A stretch of DNA of 5,327 nt, from contig JAQVLU010000026.1 of the NCBI GenBank assembly GCA_028703995.1, positions 1-5,327 on the forward strand, read 5' to 3'. This document shows positions 1 to 5,310 of this stretch, one piece after another. The notes below the pieces were generated by a model. The model worked only from the letters and a program-made list of their open reading frames with translations. It did not search any database and was not told where the DNA came from. The stretch's first letter is position 1, and each line of letters opens with the position of its first letter. A program made the translations under genes and the position numbers. Source of the DNA: Minisyncoccota bacterium. Lineage in GTDB: Bacteria > Patescibacteriota > Minisyncoccia > Minisyncoccales > Minisyncoccaceae.

Positions 1-35
1 AGTTCAATTAAGGTAAAAGATCTTTGTTTTCGCAT
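1..35 (-). CDS. Partial type IV prepilin/pseudopilin-like protein, N-terminus only
   Basis: Reading left from the ATG at 35-33, the 11 complete codons plus two bases of a twelfth give MRKQRSFTLIE followed by CT-, which is Leu whatever the third base is. A short basic leader (Met-Arg-Lys-Gln-Arg) followed by Phe-Thr-Leu-Ile-Glu-Leu is the classic class III signal peptide of type IV pilins and type II secretion pseudopilins. It is cut before the Phe by prepilin peptidase (PilD), and Glu at mature position 5 is the conserved assembly residue. The residue before the cut is Ser, where Gly is usual. The ATG lies 4 nt after the gyrB stop, matching the 4 nt pheS-pheT gap, so it probably belongs to the same operon. 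No Shine-Dalgarno site is visible. The rest of the gene is outside the window, so major pilin, minor pilin and pseudopilin cannot be told apart. Confidence 0.75.
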   Translation of the reverse strand, partial: MRKQRSFTLIE

Positions 36-39
36 ATTT

Positions 40-1950
40 TTATATATCTAAATTCTTAACGTTTTTAGCTGATAATTGAATAAATCTTTTTCTTGGAGCA
101 ACTTCTTTCCCCATAAGCATATCAATAATTTTATCCGCTTCTTTTGCGTCTTCAATCTGAACACGAACAAGGACTCTTCTCTCTGGATCCATAGTTGTTT
201 CCCATAGCTGTTCTGGATTCATTTCTCCCAAACCTTTATACCTCTGAATAGAAAACTTTTGATTCTTAATTGTTTTAAAGATTTCGTCTCGCTCTCCTTC
301 AGAATAAGCATAACGAACCTCTTTTCCGGCCTGAATCTTATATAATGGTGGTTGTGCTACGTAAAGGTAACCCCTCTCAATTATTTCTTTAAAGTATCTA
401 AAGAATAAGGTTAGAATAAGGGTTTTAATATGGTTTCCATCAGAATCCGCATCACACATAATGATTATTCTATGATATCTTAATTTTTCAACATTGAAAT
501 CTTCTGCAATTGCTGTCCCCATTGCAATAACTAAGTTTTTAATTTCAGCTGACGCAAGCATTTTATCAATTCTTACCCTTTCCACATTTAATATCTTACC
601 CCTTAAAGGTAAAATGGCTTGAAACCTTCTATTTCTAGCTTGCCTACTTGAACCTCCCGCTGATTCTCCCTCCACAAGATATATTTCTGACTCTTCTGGT
701 TTTTTAGAAGTACAATCAGATAATTTTCCTGGAAGAGCTAATCCTTCGAGAATTCCTTTTCTAAGCACAGTTTCTCTAGCTGCACGAGCTGCTTGTCTTG
801 CCTTAGAAGAAAGCATTGATTTTTCAATAATGATTTTTGTATCTTGAGCAAATTTATCAAGAAAATCAATTAAAGCTTCTGAGGTTACTCCGTCAACAGC
901 TGTTCTTGCTTCTGGGTTACCTAATTTAGCTTTTGTCTGTCCTTCAAATTGAGGATCTTCTATTTTAATAGAAACAATAACGGCTATTCCCTCTCTAACA
1001 TCGTCTCCGGTTAATTTATCATTGTTTTTAAGCACTCCATTCTTCTTTGCATAATCATTAACAAGTCTTGTTAAGGATGTTCTAAATCCAGTCAAATGCA
1101 TTCCTCCCTCAGGTGTAAAAATATTGTTTGTAAAACTTTCTTCGTTTGGTTCTATTTCATCTGTATACTGAAAAGCTACTTCAACAAAAACACCGTCTTT
1201 TTCTTTAGCAACATAAAAAGGATTAGGATTTAAAACTTTTGTGTCCCCTATTAAGTAACTTAAATATGATTTTACCCCTCCTTCAAAATAGAAGTGGTAT
1301 TCAAAAGGATTTTCTTCGTCTCTTAAATCGTAAAAATCTATTCTGACTCCTTTAGTCAAATAGGCTTGTTGTCTTAAGTGATCAAGAACAACCTTTCTGC
1401 TAAAATTAATTTCTTTGAAAATGGTAATATCAGGTGAAAAAGTAATTGAAGTCCCGTGTTCCTTTGTGTCGCCAATCTTTTTAACATCGTATCTTGGAAC
1501 AGAAGTATCGTACTCTTGAACGTAAACTCCTCCATCTTTTTTAACTTCGGCTTTAAGATATGTTGATAAAGCACAAACAACAGAAATACCTACTCCGTGC
1601 AATCCTCCTGATATTTTGTAAGCACCTCCTCCGAACTTTCCTCCGGCGTGAAGAGTGGTTAAAATGGTTTCTAGGGCTGACTTCTTTGTTTTCTCGTGAA
1701 TATCAACTGGAATTCCTCTTCCATTATCTTCAACCTTAACCATATTATTAGGAAGAAGACTAACAACGATGTGATCACAATAACCTCCGATTGCTTCATC
1801 TAAAGAATTGTCTACAACTTCGTAAATTAAGTGATGTAAACCTTGTGGTCCTGTTGAACCAATATACATTCCCGGTCTTTTTCTTACGGGCTCAAGTCCT
1901 TCTAAAACTTGAATTGAACTTGCTGAATATGAATTTTCTTTATTAGTCAT
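40..1950 (-). CDS. gyrB: DNA gyrase subunit B (type IIA topoisomerase ATPase/TOPRIM subunit)
   Basis: This is the ATP-driven subunit of DNA gyrase, which with GyrA introduces negative supercoils. It has 636 residues, the usual length for GyrB proteins without the E. coli-type C-terminal insertion. The GHKL ATPase domain (about 10-225) shows E44/N48 in EVVDNSLDEA, EDNGRGIP (D75, R78, P81), K105 and the SGGLHGVG lid (114-121). The transducer domain carries the QTK loop (338-340). The TOPRIM domain shows E427 in LVEGESAGG and D500/D502/D504 in DADSDGNH. The tail contains RYKGLGEMNPEQLWETTMDP (570-589). The Met start matches the family N-terminus (SSIQVLEGLEPVRKRPGMYIG) and lies 7 nt after the pheT stop; AAAGG only 2 nt before the ATG is a poor ribosome site, so coupling to pheT is likely. 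Oddities are EGE for the usual EGD, DADSDGNH for DADVDGSH, and Lys138 at the position of E. coli Arg136. ParE is the alternative, but a single gyrase pair is usual in small genomes. Confidence 0.96.
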   Translation of the reverse strand: MTNKENSYSASSIQVLEGLEPVRKRPGMYIGSTGPQGLHHLIYEVVDNSLDEAIGGYCDHIVVSLLPNNMVKVEDNGRGIPVDIHEKTKKSALETILTTLHAGGKFGGGAYKISGGLHGVGISVVCALSTYLKAEVKKDGGVYVQEYDTSVPRYDVKKIGDTKEHGTSITFSPDITIFKEINFSRKVVLDHLRQQAYLTKGVRIDFYDLRDEENPFEYHFYFEGGVKSYLSYLIGDTKVLNPNPFYVAKEKDGVFVEVAFQYTDEIEPNEESFTNNIFTPEGGMHLTGFRTSLTRLVNDYAKKNGVLKNNDKLTGDDVREGIAVIVSIKIEDPQFEGQTKAKLGNPEARTAVDGVTSEALIDFLDKFAQDTKIIIEKSMLSSKARQAARAARETVLRKGILEGLALPGKLSDCTSKKPEESEIYLVEGESAGGSSRQARNRRFQAILPLRGKILNVERVRIDKMLASAEIKNLVIAMGTAIAEDFNVEKLRYHRIIIMCDADSDGNHIKTLILTLFFRYFKEIIERGYLYVAQPPLYKIQAGKEVRYAYSEGERDEIFKTIKNQKFSIQRYKGLGEMNPEQLWETTMDPERRVLVRVQIEDAKEADKIIDMLMGKEVAPRKRFIQLSAKNVKNLDI

Positions 1951-1957
1951 AACCTTT

Positions 1958-3931
1958 TTATTTCTTAACTTCCCATTCTGGGTTTTGTGTTAAATTACTA
2001 ATTATTTTATTTTGTATTTCGTTTATTTCTTCATTTGAAAGTCCTCTATCGCTCGCTTGAAGATACATCCTAAAGGTAACGCTTTTGTTTTTATCATTCT
2101 TGTAAATATCAATCAGTTTAACTTCTTTAATGAATGGAGATTTTACTACCTTTAAGACTTCTTCCACAAAGGTTTCTTTTTTAATGATCACTGTAATGTC
2201 CCTACTTGCAATTGGAAAAGAAGAGATAGGATTGTATTTCTTATCTTTTTTAACTTCACTTTCAAAAACTTCTAAATCAAGTTCAAATAAAGTAGGCTCT
2301 AAATTAAGATTTAAAGAGCTTAAAACACTGCTTGATAAATATCCAATAAAACCAGCTTCTTTCTTATTTATCTTTATTATAGCAGATTTTTTCTTACTTA
2401 AAAAGCTTTCTTTTGTGTTTAAAACAAACTCTACATTATTTATTCCAAAGCTTGAAAAAAGTTCTTCTAAATAGCCCTTTAAATTAGTATAGCTTTTGCT
2501 AGAAACTGCTCCAATAAATTTTTTCTCACTGCTTTTGTTAAAAGCTTTTCCTATTTCGTAAATCTTAACTTCTTTTTCGTATTTTAAATTAAGTTTTAAA
2601 GCCTTAATTAAATTAGGAATTAAAGAAGGCGCTAAATATTCTGAATCAACAGTAATTGGATTTTGCACCTCAATAAGTTTATTAAATTTAAAATCTTCTT
2701 TATCTTTATTTCCAATAAAAGGATAACTATACACTTCTGAAAAACCAAATTCTTTAAAAACTGACCTTATTTTATGCGCTAAATCAACGCTAGAATTTTT
2801 TTTAATAGTTCCTTCTATATAAGGAAGAATTGGCTCTATTTTATCGTATCCATAAATCCTTCCTATTTCTTCAATAAGATTTTCTTGCATTAATAAATCT
2901 TTTCTAAAAGAAGGAATTAATACTTGAAGTTTTCCTTTCTCTTCTTTTGCAATTTCTATTTCTAAACTTCTTAATATTTTTTTAATTTCTTTTAAGTTAA
3001 TTGAAGTTCCTAAAAAATTTTCTAGATAATCTAAATGCAAACAAATTTTAACTTGCTTTTCTTTTTCAGAATAAACATCAATTACACCTTTAAGAACATT
3101 AGCTCCTGATATCTCTTGAAGCAAACTAGATGCTCTATCAAGAGCCACCATAGTTAAATTAGAATCAATATTGTGCTCAAATCTATAAGAAGAATCAGTC
3201 CTTATTTTTAATTTTTTTGAAGTTTGAGAAATTAAAGACCCAGTAAAGTTTGCTGCTTCAAGAACAATAGCTTTAGTCGTTTTTGTTATCTCTGCTTTCT
3301 TCCCACCCTTGATCCCAGCAATAACAAGAGAGTCTTTCTCGTCACTTATCATCAAAGTTCCTTCTTCTAAAAGAACTTCTTGCCCTGAAAGAGTAGTGAA
3401 CTTTTCTTGTTTTTTAAGTTTATCAACAATGATTTTTTTATTCTCAGAAAGTTTTTCGTAATCAAAAGCATGAAGGGGTTGTCCTAGTTCAAGCATGACA
3501 TAGTTTGTCACATCAACAACGTTGTTAATAGGAGTTATCCCGCATACTTTTAATCTGTCTTGAATCCATTTTGGAGACTCCTTAACTTCTATTTCTGTAA
3601 GAACTCTTGCTGAATATCTTTTACAATCTTTGTCTTTAACTTCTACTGCTAAAAAATTATCTATTTTAAGGTTCTTGTCTTCCTTAACTTCTCCTGTAAT
3701 TTTTTCTAAAGGTAAATTAAAAATAGCAGAACATTCCCTAGCAAAACCAAAGTGACTCAAAGCATCACTTCCTCTATCAGGTAATATTTTAACCTCTAGA
3801 GCATAATCATCTTCGTGCTTTATAGGAAGCTCTACCTCAAAAGCGTGAAGAACAATCTTATCACTCAATTCTTTTACTTGCGGTAATTTTTCTTTTAATA
3901 ATGAATTTAACCAATTGTAAGATATAATCAT
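1958..3931 (-). CDS. pheT: Phenylalanyl-tRNA synthetase beta subunit, short form lacking the OB-fold domain
   Basis: This is the beta subunit of cytoplasmic alpha2beta2 PheRS, responsible for tRNA binding and for editing mischarged Tyr-tRNA(Phe). It has 657 residues against about 800 in typical bacteria. The N-terminal module starts normally (SYNWLNSLL; HAFEVE at 29-34) but jumps within about 10 residues to LEVKILPDRGSDALSHFGFARE (45-66). In E. coli these two blocks are separated by the roughly 110-residue EMAP-II/OB tRNA-binding domain, so that domain is missing. The B3/B4 editing module follows (about 104-276), with QPLHAFD (H154) and LEAANF (E225) at the known editing-site positions. Then come B5 (about 292-370, with IPSFRKDL and LIEEIGRIYGYDKIEPILP), the catalytic-like fold (about 380-560) and the C-terminal FDX-ACB anticodon-binding domain (about 567-657, SFPIASRDITVII and DRGLSNEEIN). 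The ATG is 4 nt after the pheS stop with no Shine-Dalgarno site, which implies translational coupling. The gene is visibly more AT-rich than gyrB. Confidence 0.95.
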   Translation of the reverse strand: MIISYNWLNSLLKEKLPQVKELSDKIVLHAFEVELPIKHEDDYALEVKILPDRGSDALSHFGFARECSAIFNLPLEKITGEVKEDKNLKIDNFLAVEVKDKDCKRYSARVLTEIEVKESPKWIQDRLKVCGITPINNVVDVTNYVMLELGQPLHAFDYEKLSENKKIIVDKLKKQEKFTTLSGQEVLLEEGTLMISDEKDSLVIAGIKGGKKAEITKTTKAIVLEAANFTGSLISQTSKKLKIRTDSSYRFEHNIDSNLTMVALDRASSLLQEISGANVLKGVIDVYSEKEKQVKICLHLDYLENFLGTSINLKEIKKILRSLEIEIAKEEKGKLQVLIPSFRKDLLMQENLIEEIGRIYGYDKIEPILPYIEGTIKKNSSVDLAHKIRSVFKEFGFSEVYSYPFIGNKDKEDFKFNKLIEVQNPITVDSEYLAPSLIPNLIKALKLNLKYEKEVKIYEIGKAFNKSSEKKFIGAVSSKSYTNLKGYLEELFSSFGINNVEFVLNTKESFLSKKKSAIIKINKKEAGFIGYLSSSVLSSLNLNLEPTLFELDLEVFESEVKKDKKYNPISSFPIASRDITVIIKKETFVEEVLKVVKSPFIKEVKLIDIYKNDKNKSVTFRMYLQASDRGLSNEEINEIQNKIISNLTQNPEWEVKK

Positions 3932-3935
3932 AATT

Positions 3936-4967
3936 TTAGAATTGTTTTAAAAATCTTAGGTCTCCACTATGAAACCATCTGATATTATCAATCTTGTATT
4001 TCATCATAGCGAGTCTATCAACTGAAACTCCAAAAGCAAAACCAGTAACATCTTTTAAGCCACAATTTTTAAAAACATTTTGATGTACCATTCCAGCACC
4101 TAATATTTCAATCCATCCTTCATAAGAACAAACAGGGCAACCTTTTTGATTACAAACAGTACAACTCATATCAACTTCAAATCCTGGCTCAACAAAAGGA
4201 AAGAAACTAGGCCTTAGTCTAATTTTAACATTTTCGTCTTTAAAATATTCTTGTAAAAATCTTAAAAGAACGGCTTTTAAATTAGCTACTGAGACATCTT
4301 TGTCAACATAAAGTCCTTCTATTTGATAGAAACAAACTTCGTGCCTAGCATCAGTTGCTTCACTTCTAAAAACTCTTCCTGGAACCGCTATTTTAATTGG
4401 TGGTTTATGGTTTTCCATATACCTAGTTTGAACATTAGAAGTATGAGTTCTCAAAACAAGTTTTTCTTTTTGAGAAAGCTCTTTTCTATTGTTTTGTTTA
4501 ATAAAGAAAGTGTCTTGCATTTCACGAGCAGGATGATTTAAAGGAAAATTTAAAGCATCAAAATTATGCCATTCGTCTTCTACTTCCGGACCTTCTTCAA
4601 TGGAAAAACCTAAAAAAGTAAAAATGTCTTCTAATTCTTTTTTTGCTAAAGACAATGGATGAATGTGTCCTCTTTTAACATTATCTCCTTTTAAGGTAAT
4701 ATCTAAAAACTCATTCTCTTCTTTCTCTTTAATTTCTAAAAGTTTAATCTTTTTTGTTTTTTGGGTTATCTCTTCTTCTAAAAACTTTGCGAGCTCATTC
4801 AATCTAACGCCTAGTTCTTTTTTCTCTTTCGCTCCTAATTCTTTCATAGAAGAAGAAATATTTCTTTTTTCTTCTAAATATTCTTTTCCGATGATCTCTA
4901 AATCTTTCAAACTAGTCGCTTTGCTTAGTTTTTCTATAATTTGTTTTTTAAGATTTTCTATGTTCAT
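3936..4967 (-). CDS. pheS: Phenylalanyl-tRNA synthetase alpha subunit
   Basis: This is the catalytic subunit of PheRS, which activates Phe with ATP and charges tRNA(Phe). It has 343 residues, a normal length. Residues 1 to about 88 are the charged N-terminal helical coiled coil that contacts tRNA. The class II core begins at GHIHPLSLAKKELEDIF (100-116). It continues with GPEVEDEWHNFDALNFPLNHPAR (126-148), motif 2 around PGRVFRSEATDARHE (196-210) with YQIEG (214-218), the Phe-pocket segment RPSFFPFVEP (252-261), and motif 3 GFAFGVSVDRLAMM (309-322) with Arg318. It ends in the family signature DLRFLKQF. A CxxC-x4-CxxC group (C269, C272, C277, C280) sits before GWIEILGAGMVH; such a group occurs in many bacterial PheS and is a possible zinc knuckle. 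The start codon gives the expected N-terminus, and there is no Shine-Dalgarno site before it. A likely promoter ends 7 nt upstream of the ATG, and no T-box leader can fit in the 57 nt between it and the tRNA genes. Confidence 0.97.
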   Translation of the reverse strand: MNIENLKKQIIEKLSKATSLKDLEIIGKEYLEEKRNISSSMKELGAKEKKELGVRLNELAKFLEEEITQKTKKIKLLEIKEKEENEFLDITLKGDNVKRGHIHPLSLAKKELEDIFTFLGFSIEEGPEVEDEWHNFDALNFPLNHPAREMQDTFFIKQNNRKELSQKEKLVLRTHTSNVQTRYMENHKPPIKIAVPGRVFRSEATDARHEVCFYQIEGLYVDKDVSVANLKAVLLRFLQEYFKDENVKIRLRPSFFPFVEPGFEVDMSCTVCNQKGCPVCSYEGWIEILGAGMVHQNVFKNCGLKDVTGFAFGVSVDRLAMMKYKIDNIRWFHSGDLRFLKQF

Positions 4968-4974
4968 ATAGACT

Positions 4975-5003
4975 ATTTTAACTCAAATTAACTAAAAAAG
5001 CAA
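4975..5003 (-). promoter_or_regulatory. Candidate sigma70-type promoter of the pheS-pheT-gyrB operon
   Basis: On the minus strand TTGCTT (5003-4998) is followed by a 17 nt spacer and TAAAAT (4980-4975), a 5-of-6 match to the -10 consensus; the -35 box is weak (TTG only). The predicted transcription start is at about 4968, one base before the pheS ATG at 4967, which would make the mRNA essentially leaderless. The -35 box and upstream spacer overlap the tRNA terminator. AT-rich DNA produces -10-like words easily, so this rests on position and spacing rather than strong consensus. Confidence 0.45.
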
Positions 5004-5016
5004 ACATTGCTGTTTG
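4994..5016 (-). terminator. Rho-independent terminator of the tRNA cluster
   Basis: Reading the minus strand just after the tRNA-Asp CCA end, there is a perfect 6 bp stem CAAACA/TGTTTG (5016-5011 with 5006-5001) closing a GCAA loop (a GNRA tetraloop, 5010-5007). It is followed by C and six T residues (4999-4994). Beyond the 6 bp the stem can extend with A-T pairs across one A-C mismatch. It is weak in G+C but typical for an AT-rich genome, and it sits 9 nt past the tRNA end, exactly where a tRNA unit should stop. Confidence 0.7.
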
Positions 5017-5024
5017 TTTTCTTT

Positions 5025-5101
5025 TGGCGGACCCGACCGGACTCGAACCGGCAGCCCCCTCCGTGACAGGGAGGTGCGATAACCAATTTCGCTACGGGTC
5101 C
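5025..5101 (-). tRNA. tRNA-Asp (GUC), CCA encoded
   Basis: A complete 77 nt cloverleaf reads on the minus strand. The acceptor is GGACCCG/CGGGTCC (5101-5095 with 5035-5029), with discriminator G and an encoded CCA (5027-5025). The D arm is GCGA/TCGC with a 9 nt loop containing GG. The anticodon arm is CCTCC/GGAGG around CTGTCAC, with anticodon GTC at 5067-5065. The variable region is 5 nt, and the T arm is GCCGG/CCGGT around the standard loop TTCGAGT. Discriminator G73 and the GUC anticodon are the usual Asp identity elements. It is last in the three-tRNA cluster, 7 nt after the previous tRNA. Confidence 0.97.
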
Positions 5102-5108
5102 ATTTATG

Positions 5109-5181
5109 TGCCAGAGGTGAGAATCGGACTCACGGCATCTCGCTTATGAAACGAGTGCTCTAACCACTGAGCTACTCTGGC
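5109..5181 (-). tRNA. tRNA with CAU anticodon, probably elongator tRNA-Met
   Basis: A complete 73 nt cloverleaf without an encoded CCA (the discriminator A is followed by CAT). The acceptor is GCCAGAG/CTCTGGC (5181-5175 with 5116-5110), fully paired including 1-72. The D arm is GCTC/GAGC with loop AGTGGTTA. The anticodon arm is CTCGT/GCGAG around TTCATAA, with CAT at 5148-5146 and a T31-G39 wobble. The variable loop is ATGCC and the T stem GTGAG/CTCAC. The paired 1-72 ends and the C11-G24 pair rule out an initiator. The T loop is TCCGATT, with C at position 55 where U is near-universal. Elongator Met is favoured, but a lysidine-modified tRNA-Ile2 (also CAU in the gene) cannot be excluded by eye. 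Confidence 0.92.
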
Positions 5182-5199
5182 CTCTGACTTTTATAAATG

Positions 5200-5270
5200 T
5201 TGCGGTTCCTAGAATTGCACTAGGGCCTCCAGCTTATGAGACTGGCGAGATACTACTTCTCCAAACCGCT
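5200..5270 (-). tRNA. Initiator tRNA-fMet (CAU), atypical
   Basis: A 71 nt cloverleaf, first of the cluster. The acceptor is AGCGGTT with AACCGCA (5270-5264 with 5207-5201), giving six pairs and an unpaired A1/A72. Lack of a 1-72 pair is the formylation mark of bacterial initiators (C1-A72 in E. coli). Positions 8-9 are TG, and the D stem GAGA/TCTC carries A11-U24, a second initiator hallmark. The anticodon loop is CTCATAA with CAT at 5238-5236. The anticodon stem CCAGT/GCTGG lacks the three consecutive G-C pairs expected of initiators. The D loop is short (AGTAGTA, one G), and the T loop is TGCAATT with G55. CCA is not encoded. I call it the initiator on the 1-72 mismatch, A11-U24 and anticodon loop; the missing G-C pairs are the main reservation. 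Confidence 0.87.
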
Positions 5271-5281
5271 ATATAGTATAC

Positions 5282-5310
5282 TTCATACACTAAAAAAAGA
5301 ATAAAATCAA
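5282..5310 (-). promoter_or_regulatory. Candidate promoter of the tRNA cluster
   Basis: On the minus strand TTGATT (5310-5305, four of six to TTGACA) is followed by 17 nt and TATGAA (5287-5282, four of six to TATAAT). The predicted start is near 5275, about five bases before the mature tRNA-fMet 5' end. A better -10 word, TATACT, lies a few bases closer, but its start site would fall at or inside the tRNA. I see no coding sequence in 5271-5327. The cluster could also be transcribed from further upstream, outside the window. Confidence 0.4.

Noticed and set aside
1374..1580. 68-codon minus-strand frame inside gyrB
   Set aside because: It is an out-of-frame overlap with the conserved GyrB ATPase/transducer region and has no recognisable product.
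1971..1986. Small inverted repeat CCCA-TTC-TGGG followed by TTTT near the pheT 3' end
   Set aside because: Its T-run points in the plus direction, where no gene is transcribed, the stem is only 4 bp, and it lies within pheT codons; it looks coincidental.
2130..2474. 114-codon plus-strand open frame inside pheT
   Set aside because: It lies wholly antisense to well-conserved C-terminal PheT sequence, is low-complexity (Ser/Phe/Leu from reversed Lys/Glu codons) and resembles no family.
4323..4541. 72-codon plus-strand open frame in the pheS core
   Set aside because: It is antisense to conserved class II motifs and has no independent support.
40..4967. UGA-as-glycine (Absconditabacteria/Gracilibacteria) genetic code
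   Set aside because: Three full-length conserved proteins read through with no in-frame TGA and end in TAA, so nothing indicates reassignment.
4663..4971. 102-codon plus-strand open frame covering the pheS start
   Set aside because: It is the mirror of the Lys/Glu-rich coiled coil of PheS. The Phe/Ser-rich, membrane-like look is an artefact of reading AAA/GAA codons backwards.
4968..5024. T-box riboswitch or peptide attenuator ahead of pheS
   Set aside because: The spacer is only 57 nt and is fully used by the terminator and promoter; there is no specifier stem, T-box sequence or Phe-rich leader frame.
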